The notes: generated by a model from the letters alone, not told the origin. A DNA stretch of 33,551 bases from Verrucomicrobiales bacterium (GCA_005805305.1 SYMW01000219.1:1-33551); one strand, 5' to 3'; numbered from the stretch's first letter, positions 24,301 to 32,424 are shown. Made by a program: numbers and translations.

Positions 24301-27300
24301 ACTGGTCAGCGACCGCGCGGAGCTGCCGCAGACCGCGGTGCAAGACCAGAGCCGCCTGTTGAGCGATCTCCATTTGAACTCGATCAGTGTGGGGCAGCTC
24401 GTGTCTGAGGCGGCAAAAATGCTCAGTTTGCCACGCTTGGTTGGGTTGACGGATTTCGCGGACTCAAGCGTCGCGGAGGTGGCATTGGCACTCGAGGAAC
24501 TGAAGAAGTCGAGCGCTTTACAGCAACCGGAGGATGAGCGGCGCCCACCGCCAGGCGTGGACACCTGGATTCGGGGCTTTGAGGTTGAGTTGGTGGAGGC
24601 AAAACGGCCGCGCTGGATGGCGACGGCGGAGGCTGTTGGAGTTCCGGCGGAGACGGAAGGCTGGCAGGTGTTTGCCCCGATAGAGCACCCCTTCGCGGAG
24701 GCACTTTGTCAGAAACTGAGCGCGACTGGTGGTTGCGGCGTCCTGCTGTGTCTGCCGGAAGCAACTCGGGAGCCACACGTGACGATGCTGCTGGCGGCAG
24801 GGCGTGCCGTTCTCTCGATGAAGTCGAGGCCGCGTTTTGTCCTGGCGCGACACGATTGGAGCGGAGGCGGATTCGCGCGGACATTGCATCAAGAAATGAG
24901 CGGGCTGACTACCTGCGTCGTGAACATCCCCGCCGGGCATTCCCAGACGATCGAGTGGGTCTTGGCGGAAGCCGCTTCCGCGAGCGGCTATATGGAGGCG
25001 CACTATGACGCTCAGGGGCGGCGGTTTGAGCCTCGACTAAAATCGGTTCCCATCGGTGATCCGAAGCCGTCAGCGCAGAAATCCAGGGAGTCTTTCCCGA
25101 TTGGGAGCGGCGATGTTCTGCTCGTCACTGGTGGAGGCAAGGGCATTGCGGCGGAATGCGCGCTGTCCCTGGCGCACGCAACAGGCGCGGGCCTGGCGCT
25201 GATGGGCAGATCCGATCCGGCGCTGGACCGGGAGCTCGCCAACAACCTTGAGCGGATCCGGGCTGCCGGAGTGCCTTGCTTCTATGCGAGAGCCGACGTG
25301 ACGGATGGGGCGGCGGTTCGCGAAGCAGTGAAGGAATCGGAGAGGAAACTCGGTCCAGTGACGGCGATCCTGCACGCCGCGGGCGTGAACACTCCGCAGC
25401 TGATCAGGACTTTGGAAGAGGCTGCCTTCCACGCGACGCTGGCGCCGAAGCTGCAAGGTCTCTGTAATGTCCTCGCGGCTGTGGACAGCTTCGGCCTGCG
25501 TCTGCTCATCACTTTTGGATCTATCATCGCGCGCGCAGGCCTGCGAGGGGAGGCTGACTACGCGACAGCGAACGAGTGGATGACAGAGTTCACCAAGGAA
25601 TTTCGGGCCCGACATTCCGGCTGTCGATGCCACGCCTTCGAATGGTCCGTGTGGTCCGGGGTCGGCATGGGTGAGCGGCTTGGCCGGATGGAGGCTTTGA
25701 TCTCCCAGGGAATCACGCCCATTCCCTTGGGCGAAGGAGTGCGCCTGTTTAAGTCGGTGTTGGGCAGCGCTGCGTCACCGTTGGCCCTGGTGGTGACGGG
25801 CAGATTTGGCGAGCCGCCCACTCTCAAATTCACGGAGTCGGACCTGCCGCTGTGGAGGTTTTTAGAACGCCGTCGGGCTTTCTATCCCAGCGTGGAACTT
25901 ATAGTGGATGCATCGTTGTCTTTCGACGCGGATCCTTATCTCAATGACCACGTCGTGCAGAAGGAGATGCTGTTTCCGGCGGTGCTCGGATTGGAAGCCA
26001 TGGCGCAGGCCGCGATGGCCTTGATCGGTTCGGCAGTGCCGCCGAGCTTCGAACAGGTTGCACTGACGCGGCCCATTGTCGTCTCGGCGATGGGGCCGAC
26101 CACAATCCGCATTGCCACGCTGAGGCGCACTGCGGACATTGTGGAGGTTTGCATTCGAACGGAAGCCACCGATTTTCACGTCGACCATTTCCGGGCGCTG
26201 TGCCGGTTCCATCTTTCGGATTCAGCCATCGCGAAGCGGTTGAAGATCCCGTCGCCGGAATCTGAGAAGCTGCGTCTCGATCCAGCGGTGGACTTATATG
26301 GCGGAATTCTGTTCCACCGGGGGCGCTTCTGCCGGTTAGGGGGCTATCATCTGCTCAAGGCGAAAGAATGTTTGGCAGAAATTACGCCGGACAATGATGT
26401 CCCGTGGTTCGGGCCCTTTCTGCCGGCAGAGTTTGTGCTGGGCGATCCAGGCGCGCGGGACGCGACGTTGCACGCCGTCCAAGCCTGCATCCCGCATTCT
26501 CGCATTCTGCCTGCTGGGATCGATCACATCACGATCCATCGGATCGAGAAGGGGCCGCGTTTCGTCCACGCCTGCGAACGATTTCGCAACGGGAGCGAGT
26601 TCGTTTACGACTTGGAGGTGGCGGACGCGGGCGGCGAAATCGTGGAGGTTTGGGAAGGTCTGCACCTCCGATCCGTCGGGGAAATCCAGCTGCCCGAAGC
26701 CTGGCCGGAGCCGCTCGCTGGGCCGTATATCGAACGGCGCCTGGAGGAGTTGGCGGCAGGGTCCTCGGTGCGCGTCGCGCTCGAAAAGGGTGGGAGGGCA
26801 CGTCGGAGCGATGAAGCCATTCAACACGCGCTCGGGCACAGGGCGCAAGTCTGGCATCGGCCTGACGGAAAGCCTGTCACGCTGGAGAAGATGGAGATTT
26901 CAGCATCCCACTCGGGCAGTCTAACCCTGGCAGTTGCCTGCGAAGGCAGGCTCGGGGGCGATCTGGAACAAGTGTCGGGGCGCGCATCCGAGGTTTGGCG
27001 TGAATTGCTGGGGGAGGATTCGCTTCAGCTCGCGAGGCTCATCGCCACGGAGCGGCCGGAAACACTGGACGCAGCGGCCACTCGATTGTGGAGCGTTCGT
27101 GAGTGCCTCAAAAAGTCCGGTGGCTCAGCCGGGGCGCCACTGGTTCTGGATGCGTTGGGGGCCGACGGCTGGGTGGTGTTTCGTTCCGGTTCGATGGTCA
27201 TAGCCACATGCATCATGGCAGTGCGCGGCGCCGGGAGTCCCATGGTCGTGGGAGTCGCCATCGAGTCCCTATCCCGTGGGACGAACCGGGGAACTTTGGC

Positions 27301-27310
27301 GATGGTCTAA
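21377..27310 (+). CDS. pksE: Iterative type I enediyne polyketide synthase (KS-AT-ACP-KR-DH-PPT)
   Basis: 1977 aa, the usual PksE length. KS (about 1-460): C214 in VDGACASSLLAV, H347 in CEGHGTGTF and H387 in KANIGHCK. AT (about 585-890): FPGQGS, S658 in GHSLGE, and HAFH at 757-760, which predicts malonyl-CoA. ACP (about 965-1035): S1002 in DLHLNSISV. KR (about 1230-1430): GGGKG at 1252-1256 and S1382-Y1395-N1399. DH (about 1510-1780): H1525 in LNDHVVQKEML. C-terminal phosphopantetheinyl transferase: GGDLE (D1862, E1864) and WSVRECLKK (W1905, E1909, K1912-1913). No ER or methyltransferase is present. The domain order with one ACP and an integrated PPT distinguishes enediyne PKSs from PUFA synthases. 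It should activate its own ACP and build a fully conjugated polyene. The frame is intact. Confidence 0.96.
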   Translation: MRSQCSIAIVGMACIYPEARSPVDLWENAMAQRRAFRRLPDERLRLSDYWSADPTVPDMTYSTEAAVIEGYEFDRVAFRVVGSTYRSADPAHWLALEVAEHALADAGFPGGAGLPNEATGVLLGNTLTGEFSRANVLRLRWPYVRRVLDAALAEQMWAAQKRAIFLADLETRYKAPFPAVGEESLAGGLSNTIAGRICNQFDLKGGGYTVDGACASSLLAVANACSSLAAGDLDVALAGGVDLSLDPFEIVGFAKTGALAPQEMRVFDKRSAGFWPGEGCGFVVLMRLEDAMAQGRRAYSAIRGWGISSDGSGGITRPEADGQLEALRRAYRRAGFGPDTVLYCEGHGTGTFVGDATELEVLSRARSGACARGPLAVVGSVKANIGHCKAAAGVAGLIKATMAVHSQVLPPTTGCGQPHPHLTSATASLRVLREPEAWPADRPLRASVSAMGFGGINAHLVLEGVATGRRAALGSRERMMSQSAQDAELILFRGLNAADLLRQLQPLLAIAPRLSRSEVVDMAAQLEKQLGAGKLRAAVLASRPSELAARLQTLFSWVQAGKTTALDFAQGIFLGEGGKAPRIAFLFPGQGSPSHLDGGLWRRRFDSVRELYAQAALSGDETSVLTSVVQPAVATASLAGLKVLREFGITAEAAIGHSLGEIVALHWAGAFDEAALLGIARVRGAAMAHLGCSSGAMLAVEAPWSKVQSLLCTGKLIIVGFNSPRQTVVAGEASEIMGLAKHAQTLGLRVIRLPVSHAFHTPFVAGAVPVLANALAQLSFQAPTRPVFSTVTGTILAEHEDLRFLLCRQVTSAVRFGAALAELLDAGGGGQSPESRIFPGAGAPDLLIEVGPGGILSSLVGDTANVSVVAMDACGESVKGLLLSLGAAFALGAPLRHEVLFSGRFTRPFDLDWKPKFFVNPCELAPKSETAERARTEDRSLSSPSLGKNPLAAGLARTSPTAPETSGSVLELVRQLVSDRAELPQTAVQDQSRLLSDLHLNSISVGQLVSEAAKMLSLPRLVGLTDFADSSVAEVALALEELKKSSALQQPEDERRPPPGVDTWIRGFEVELVEAKRPRWMATAEAVGVPAETEGWQVFAPIEHPFAEALCQKLSATGGCGVLLCLPEATREPHVTMLLAAGRAVLSMKSRPRFVLARHDWSGGGFARTLHQEMSGLTTCVVNIPAGHSQTIEWVLAEAASASGYMEAHYDAQGRRFEPRLKSVPIGDPKPSAQKSRESFPIGSGDVLLVTGGGKGIAAECALSLAHATGAGLALMGRSDPALDRELANNLERIRAAGVPCFYARADVTDGAAVREAVKESERKLGPVTAILHAAGVNTPQLIRTLEEAAFHATLAPKLQGLCNVLAAVDSFGLRLLITFGSIIARAGLRGEADYATANEWMTEFTKEFRARHSGCRCHAFEWSVWSGVGMGERLGRMEALISQGITPIPLGEGVRLFKSVLGSAASPLALVVTGRFGEPPTLKFTESDLPLWRFLERRRAFYPSVELIVDASLSFDADPYLNDHVVQKEMLFPAVLGLEAMAQAAMALIGSAVPPSFEQVALTRPIVVSAMGPTTIRIATLRRTADIVEVCIRTEATDFHVDHFRALCRFHLSDSAIAKRLKIPSPESEKLRLDPAVDLYGGILFHRGRFCRLGGYHLLKAKECLAEITPDNDVPWFGPFLPAEFVLGDPGARDATLHAVQACIPHSRILPAGIDHITIHRIEKGPRFVHACERFRNGSEFVYDLEVADAGGEIVEVWEGLHLRSVGEIQLPEAWPEPLAGPYIERRLEELAAGSSVRVALEKGGRARRSDEAIQHALGHRAQVWHRPDGKPVTLEKMEISASHSGSLTLAVACEGRLGGDLEQVSGRASEVWRELLGEDSLQLARLIATERPETLDAAATRLWSVRECLKKSGGSAGAPLVLDALGADGWVVFRSGSMVIATCIMAVRGAGSPMVVGVAIESLSRGTNRGTLAMV

Positions 27311-27319
27311 TCACTATCC

Positions 27320-27748
27320 ATGGCGACACGCTATTACGAGTATCGGCACACGGTGGGGTTTGCGGAAACCAATTTGATGGGAAACGTATATTACACGCAG
27401 CATCTGGGCTGGCAGGGACGATGCCGAGAGATGTTCTTGCGTGACTACGCACCTGACGTGATTGAGGAGCTGAGCCAGGGGCTGGCTCTGGCTACGGTGC
27501 GCTGCGCTTGCGAGTATTTCTCCGAGCTGGCGGCTTTCGACGAAATCTCAGTGCGGATGCGTTTGGGGGAGTTGGTGCAAAACCGCGTCACGCTGCATTT
27601 CGAATACTGGCGAGTGAATCGAGGGCCGGAACAGCTTGTCGCTCGCGGGGAGCAGCAGGTGGCGGCGATGCGGCGTGAAGGCAGCCGCATGGTCCCCACG
27701 GTGGTGCCTCCAATGCTCAAGGAAGCCTTGGCAGCCTATTCTGACTGA
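27320..27748 (+). CDS. tebC: Enediyne hotdog-fold thioesterase (CalE7/SgcE10 type)
   Basis: 142 aa, a single hotdog domain starting nine bases after pksE. The N-terminus YYEYRHTVGFAETNLMGNVY, then WQGRCREMFLRDYAP, CEYFSEL and FDEISVRMRLG, is the enediyne thioesterase pattern. N18 and R36 have the same spacing as the catalytic Asn and Arg I recall for CalE7 (N19, R37), and the usual acidic hotdog residue is replaced, as in that family. It hydrolyses the polyene from the PksE ACP, typically as a beta-keto acid that decarboxylates to a heptaene. It ends the operon and faces the exporter operon. Confidence 0.95.
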   Translation: MATRYYEYRHTVGFAETNLMGNVYYTQHLGWQGRCREMFLRDYAPDVIEELSQGLALATVRCACEYFSELAAFDEISVRMRLGELVQNRVTLHFEYWRVNRGPEQLVARGEQQVAAMRREGSRMVPTVVPPMLKEALAAYSD

Positions 27749-27771
27749 CCCTGAAAACGGGGGTAGTAATT

Positions 27772-27802
27772 CCAACGAGCGTCCAAGTCGAGCGTTCATT
27801 GG
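27772..27802. terminator. Possible bidirectional hairpin between convergent operons
   Basis: CCAACGAGCG (27772-27781) can pair with a GCGTTCATTGG-type arm (about 27791-27802) with one mismatch and one G-U pair. It sits exactly between the convergent thioesterase and outer-membrane-channel genes, but no T run flanks it, so the call is weak. Confidence 0.3.
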
Positions 27803-29250
27803 ATCTGTTTCTCGATCTGTTGCCAGCCTCCGCCGAGGCCTTTGTAGAGTCGGATCAGGTTCTGGCCGAGCTGTCGTTGGCACTGAGCCGCATCGTGCTG
27901 CACGGCGAGCAGGGCGCGCTCGGCCTCAAGCACATCAAGAAATCCAATGAGCCCGCCTCGGTAGCGGTCCGTCGCCAACGCCACGGCGCGGCGGCTGGCT
28001 TTTTCAGAATCCGCAAGCGCCTCGAGACGAATTTGCTCACGCCCGAAGGAAACCAGGGAGTTCTCCACCTCTTCGAGAGCCTTCAGCAACGTCTGCTCGT
28101 AGTGGAGAAGCGCTTGCTCCTTGCGAGCACTCTGGACCCGGATGTTCTGACGGATGCGGCCGGCGTTGAAAATGGGCCAGCGGAGGGTTGGCCCCAGAGA
28201 CCAGAAGCGGCTGCCGCCCTCCAAAAAATCTCCTGCCTCCACGCTCTGGAAGCCTGAGGCGGCGGTCAGGTTGAACTTTGGAAAAAGATCCGCAGTTGCG
28301 ACCCCGATCCGAGCCGTGGCGGCGGCGATCTGGCGTTCTGCGCGGCGCAGATCCGGCCGCTGCAGGAGCAGCTCCGATGGCAGTCCGATGGGGACGCGAG
28401 GCGCAGCGGAGGGGATCTGGGCGGAAGGAGCCATCTGCGCGATCAGCTCGCTGGGCTCTTTACCGGAGAGCACGCTCAAGCGGTGGATCGACCGGGCTTG
28501 GGCCTCCTCGAGCGGAGGAATCAACGCCCGCGTGGCCGCCGCCTGAGCCTCTGCCCGTGCTGCGTCCAGTTCGTTCGCCAGGCCAGCCTTCGCCCGGTCG
28601 CGGATGAGGCCCAGAGTTTGCTCCTGGGTTTGAAGATGCTCCTGGGCCAGGGAAAGCTGCTTCTGCGCCCCTCGCAAATCAAGGTAGCTCAGCCCGATCT
28701 CGGCCAGAACCGAGACCAAGGTGTAGCGGCTCTGTTCAACGCTCGCATCCAGGTCGGCTTGGGCCGCCTCGACGTTTCGGCGTGCGCCGCCGAAGAAGTC
28801 CAACTCCCAGCTCATGTCCAGCGCCGCAAGATGCGAGGGATTATCGAGGGGTTGACCCGCTGCCGTGAGCTGGCGGCCCGCGGTGGTGTTTTTGCCCAGG
28901 CGAGATCGAGCATGGGATCCCGTCGCATCAAGCCCAGGCCAAAGCGCGGACTCTGCGAAGCGCCGCCGCGCCTTGGCTTCGCCCAACCGAGCGTGCGCAA
29001 GACGGATGTCGAGATTGGCTGAAGCGGCATCGCGGATGAGTTGGGAGAGCAGGGGGTCGTTGAAGACTTTCCACCATTCGGCAAGATCGGCGGGATTATC
29101 CATGGACGGCGCGATTCCGATCCTAGCCTGAGCGAAGGCGGAAGGTAACCGGCTCTGGGGCGCCACGTAATCCGGACCCACTTTGCAGCCGGAGATCGTC
29201 GCTAAGAGCACAATAAGCAGGGCGGTTCCCATGGAAAGGTCAGGGGACAT
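27796..29250 (-). CDS. Outer-membrane efflux lipoprotein (NodT/OprM, TolC-like)
   Basis: 484 aa from ATG 29250; ATG 29232 is possible. A lipoprotein signal ends in TISGC with C22 as the lipidation site, followed by KVGPDYVAP, the classic NodT-family start. Two outer-membrane efflux repeats follow, with long helices (LDIRLAHARLGEAKARRRFA; RQIAAATARIGVATADLFP) and LSWELDFFG-like and LLLQRPDLRRAE motifs. It forms the trimeric channel through the outer membrane for the HlyD adaptor encoded just upstream, whose stop codon it overlaps. It is last in the exporter operon and convergent with the enediyne-type operon. Confidence 0.93.
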   Translation of the reverse strand: MSPDLSMGTALLIVLLATISGCKVGPDYVAPQSRLPSAFAQARIGIAPSMDNPADLAEWWKVFNDPLLSQLIRDAASANLDIRLAHARLGEAKARRRFAESALWPGLDATGSHARSRLGKNTTAGRQLTAAGQPLDNPSHLAALDMSWELDFFGGARRNVEAAQADLDASVEQSRYTLVSVLAEIGLSYLDLRGAQKQLSLAQEHLQTQEQTLGLIRDRAKAGLANELDAARAEAQAAATRALIPPLEEAQARSIHRLSVLSGKEPSELIAQMAPSAQIPSAAPRVPIGLPSELLLQRPDLRRAERQIAAATARIGVATADLFPKFNLTAASGFQSVEAGDFLEGGSRFWSLGPTLRWPIFNAGRIRQNIRVQSARKEQALLHYEQTLLKALEEVENSLVSFGREQIRLEALADSEKASRRAVALATDRYRGGLIGFLDVLEAERALLAVQHDAAQCQRQLGQNLIRLYKGLGGGWQQIEKQIQ

Positions 29251-30235
29251 TCATCGCCGTTTTCGGATCCGATGCATCGATGAAAACATCCATTTGTTGC
29301 CCGACAAAAAGGGGGAGATCCGAATTCTCAACGCGATAAATGGCTTGCAGCACGCGGGTGTCGACCCGCTCGGTGCTGGCGCCCGTCAGGGATTGCTTTG
29401 GGATGACGAGGGGCTCAAACCGCACAAAGCGGAGTTGGACGCTGAGCGCGGCGTTTCCTCGCACATGGGCCATGGCTTTGGCCGTTGGCCGGACGCGCCA
29501 TGCTTCGTGCTCGTCGATGTCCACGCGGACTTGGAGCGAGGACACGTCTCCAAGAATGAACCATGGAGGCACCCCGGCCCCGATGGACACTTGCTCGCCT
29601 GGGCGGATTCGCAACTGGAGAACGAGTCCTGCGATGGGTGAAAAGACAGTGCTACGTTCCAGGTCGGTTTCGACCGATTTGAGCCTCGACTCGGCAACGA
29701 GAACGGAGGCTTTGGCCGCGACGATGTCCGTGTCGGCCGCCTCGACCTCGGCCTCCGCGATTTCAACGGCGCTCCGCCGGCGAGCTAGCTCTTCGTTGCT
29801 GATGCTTCTTGGGTCGGACAGGGATTCGGCGAAGCGCAACTGCCGCTGCACATCGGCTAGCTGCGCCCTGGCCTTTCGCGCTCGAGCCTGGATGGCGGAC
29901 ACTGTAGCCTGGCGGTAGGCCACTTCGCTTTGCCGCTCTGCTTTCGAAGCTTCCAGGGCGCGCGTATCCAGCTTCAGGATGGGCTCGCCGCGTTTGACCT
30001 CCTGGCCAGCGACCACAAAAACCTTCTCCACGACGCCTTGAATGTGTGATGCGATCGAGATGTTCTCAGAGCTCGCCTCTATCAGTCCAGCAGCGGCGAC
30101 GCGCTGAACAAACGCCGAGCGCGGCGGGGAAAATGGAGGCGGGTTGGTTTTCACGCGGTTTTGAGTGCGGACTATCGAGGCCGTTGCGAACGAGAACACT
30201 ACCAAGGCAATGATCGGTAGGATTTTGTGTTTCAT
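29240..30235 (-). CDS. HlyD/DevB-type periplasmic adaptor (membrane fusion protein)
   Basis: 331 aa. An N-terminal membrane anchor (PIIALVVFSFATASI) is followed by a split lipoyl domain (about 55-95, with SHIQGVVEKVFVVAGQEVKR, and about 200-230, with FSPIAGLVLQLRIRPGEQV). Between them lies an Ala/Arg/Glu-rich coiled-coil hairpin of about 105 residues, and a beta-barrel domain follows (DIDEHEAWRVRP). It links the inner-membrane ABC transporter to the outer-membrane channel. The order permease, ATPase, adaptor, channel on one strand with gaps or overlaps of about 10-32 bases marks one tripartite pump of the DevBCA/MacAB type. Confidence 0.93.
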   Translation of the reverse strand: MKHKILPIIALVVFSFATASIVRTQNRVKTNPPPFSPPRSAFVQRVAAAGLIEASSENISIASHIQGVVEKVFVVAGQEVKRGEPILKLDTRALEASKAERQSEVAYRQATVSAIQARARKARAQLADVQRQLRFAESLSDPRSISNEELARRRSAVEIAEAEVEAADTDIVAAKASVLVAESRLKSVETDLERSTVFSPIAGLVLQLRIRPGEQVSIGAGVPPWFILGDVSSLQVRVDIDEHEAWRVRPTAKAMAHVRGNAALSVQLRFVRFEPLVIPKQSLTGASTERVDTRVLQAIYRVENSDLPLFVGQQMDVFIDASDPKTAMNVP

Positions 30236-30244
30236 GGCGCCAGA

Positions 30245-30943
30245 TCAGTTGATTTTCTCAAGGTGAGTGATTCGTCCATCGTCCATGTGGGCGACGGCAT
30301 CCGCGAAGTGGAGCACCCGATTGTCGTGGGTGACGACTATCACGGCGCGTTCGGGGCGCACGGCCGATCCCGCCAGAAGCTCCATGACGGACTCGCCCGT
30401 GGCGTGGTCGAGCGCTGAGGTCGGTTCGTCGCATACAATGAGGCGTGGTTCATGGATCATGGCGCGAGCGAGCGCGACCCTTTGCTGCTGTCCGCCTGAA
30501 AGTTTTGAGGGCATGGTGTTCAATCTTTTTTCGAGCCCCAGTTTCGAGAGGAGCGTTTTTGCGCGGTCGACGGCTTCCGCGAGTTTGACTCCGGCGGCGA
30601 GCAAGGGGACGGCCGCGTTTTCGGCGGCGGTGAGCGCGGGAAGAAGATTGTATTGTTGGAAGACGAAGCCCAGGTTTCGACGTCGAAACAAGATCTGCTT
30701 TTCGGGAGAGAGATCCTTGGTGTGTTGCCCAAACAGCTCCACAGCGCCGCCCGTGGGATCCAGCAAGCCCGCGATCACGGAGATGAGGGTGGTTTTCCCG
30801 CAACCGCTAGGGCCGACCAGGAACGTAAGCTCCCCTTGGCGCGCTCTAAAATCTGCGCCCCTGAGAACGTGGATGCGCGCGTCGCCTTCGCCGAAATGCT
30901 TTTGCACATCGGTGCATCGGACGGCGTCAACAGGGTCATTCAT
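30245..30943 (-). CDS. ABC transporter ATP-binding protein (DevA/MacB/LolD-like)
   Basis: 232 aa from ATG 30943 (MNDPVDAVRCTDV); the open frame extends upstream to 31090 but overlaps the permease gene and has no homology there. Walker A GPSGCGKTT starts at residue 44 (K50), the signature LSGGQ is at 148-152, Walker B LIVCDE ends at D172/E173, and the switch His is in VVTHD. It belongs to the class that powers FtsX-like permeases. It sits 32 bases after the permease gene and nine before the adaptor gene, so it energises the exporter. Confidence 0.95.
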   Translation of the reverse strand: MNDPVDAVRCTDVQKHFGEGDARIHVLRGADFRARQGELTFLVGPSGCGKTTLISVIAGLLDPTGGAVELFGQHTKDLSPEKQILFRRRNLGFVFQQYNLLPALTAAENAAVPLLAAGVKLAEAVDRAKTLLSKLGLEKRLNTMPSKLSGGQQQRVALARAMIHEPRLIVCDEPTSALDHATGESVMELLAGSAVRPERAVIVVTHDNRVLHFADAVAHMDDGRITHLEKIN

Positions 30944-30975
30944 GAGGATGCTTGGGCATTGGTGGAAGGGAGCCT

Positions 30976-32115
30976 TCAGGCCCGGAACACTGCGGATGGC
31001 TCCAGGAAGAGGACTCGCCTGATGCTGAGAATGCTGGCGGCAATGACGACCATGAACATTAATACTCCCACACCCACAACGTTCTGCCAAACAAGGATGA
31101 TGCCGCGAGGAGTGATTTGTTTCGCGGTGATCTCGAAGAACAAGGCGGCCATGCCCGTGCCGAATGCGAAGCCAATGAATCCCACGGTGAGCGCCTGGAG
31201 GAGAATCATTCCTATCAGCCGGCGGTTTGTGACACCGATAGCCTTGAGAGCGGCGAACTGTTTGAGATTCTCGACTGTGAAGAGATAAAATGTCTGCCCA
31301 GAGACGACCAACCCCACGATGAGGGCGATGGCGATGGTGATCGCGAAATTGACCGGGATTCCTGTGTTCCTAAGATAGTATCGAATGCAGTCCCAGCGAA
31401 AATCCTCCGAGGTTCTCGCCTTGAGCTGGGTCGCAAGGCTGATGCGGCGGGTCAATTCGGCGGGAGTCACCCCTGGTTCAGGGCGTACTAGAATGAAAGC
31501 CATCTGGCTGCGCTCCGAGCCCTGAAAATTCACGGCCTCGGTGTACCTGGCATGGATGATGGGGAAGCTAGCGAACGGAGCTGAGGCATCGGAGATGCCC
31601 ACGATTCGAACGAAGTGATCGTTCATTTCCACCGTGTTTTCGAGCGTGAGCGCCTCGCCCGGGAAAAGAAGGCCGTAGCCGGCGCGGTCGATGACGATGG
31701 AATGAGGTTCGCGTAATCGCTCCCAAGAGCCCAGTGCCATTTTGCGAGGAGCGCCCACGAGTGTCGCATCGTCCAGTCCCAGGATCACGGCCTGTGAGAA
31801 ATTGCCCGAAGGAGCGCGCGCGACCGGCATCCCTTTGAAAAGCCTGACTGCGTAGGCGACGCCTGGAACCCCGCGCACGCGCATCAGGTCGGTGTCCTTG
31901 AGCGTCTTGGTTTCTTCAAAGTATTTTGTGGCTGGGTCCATCACCCACACTTCGGCATCGGTGACGTCCGCGATCTGGCTTCCGGTGCGTCGCATGATCC
32001 CGGCAAAGATGCTGGTTTGATTTTGGAGAAGGAAAGTGCTGAAGGCGATGGCGAAGACGAGGCCGAGATACTTCGCGCGGTCTCCAGTGAGCATTCGAAG
32101 GGCGACGAAATTCAT
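30976..32115 (-). CDS. ABC transporter permease, FtsX-like (DevC type)
   Basis: 379 aa from ATG 32115, chosen because GAGGAG (complement of 32126-32131) lies ten bases upstream; TTG 32133 is less likely. One N-terminal membrane helix (YLGLVFAIAFSTFLLQ) is followed by a large periplasmic MacB-like domain (about 40-250) and three C-terminal helices (NFAITIAIALIVGLVVSG; LLQALTVGFIGFAFG; VLMFMVVIAASILSI), the FtsX/DevC topology. KAIGVTNRRLIGMIL is the coupling region typical of the family. It is first in the four-gene pump operon. Substrate is unknown; DevBCA relatives export glycolipids or other hydrophobic molecules, and MacAB exports toxins and macrolides. Confidence 0.92.
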   Translation of the reverse strand: MNFVALRMLTGDRAKYLGLVFAIAFSTFLLQNQTSIFAGIMRRTGSQIADVTDAEVWVMDPATKYFEETKTLKDTDLMRVRGVPGVAYAVRLFKGMPVARAPSGNFSQAVILGLDDATLVGAPRKMALGSWERLREPHSIVIDRAGYGLLFPGEALTLENTVEMNDHFVRIVGISDASAPFASFPIIHARYTEAVNFQGSERSQMAFILVRPEPGVTPAELTRRISLATQLKARTSEDFRWDCIRYYLRNTGIPVNFAITIAIALIVGLVVSGQTFYLFTVENLKQFAALKAIGVTNRRLIGMILLQALTVGFIGFAFGTGMAALFFEITAKQITPRGIILVWQNVVGVGVLMFMVVIAASILSIRRVLFLEPSAVFRA

Positions 32116-32125
32116 GAGGTTCAAG

Positions 32126-32131
32126 CTCCTC
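32126..32131 (-). promoter_or_regulatory. Shine-Dalgarno of the exporter permease gene
   Basis: On the minus strand this reads GAGGAG, ten bases before ATG 32115. It decides that start over the upstream TTG. Confidence 0.6.
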
Positions 32132-32424
32132 AACTATAGGAACTCCGAACGTTGACACGGAGCTCTGCGAATGGAAGGCAGTTTATACATGGTCGAATCC
32201 TTCCAGGGCTGACCGGGAGCGCCAAGCTCATTCAAGGAGCGGTTGCGGCGGCCTGCGCGGATAGGGCCACGCTCTTGCATTGAGGGAATCACTTTTGCTT
32301 CTGATTGAAAATTCAGTTCTGGATGAACTTTCTTCACGATCCCTTCATAGACCAGCAGTCTCAGAATAGTCATCATAAAGTTTGTGGATCCCGGGCTGCC
32401 GGGGCATTGCTGATCCTCGAAGAT

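Noticed and set aside
21377-27310. PUFA synthase or ordinary modular PKS as the identity of the large gene
   Set aside because: It has a single ACP, a C-terminal PPT domain and UnbL/V/U plus CalE7-type thioesterase neighbours, and lacks the ER domain and tandem ACPs of PUFA synthases.
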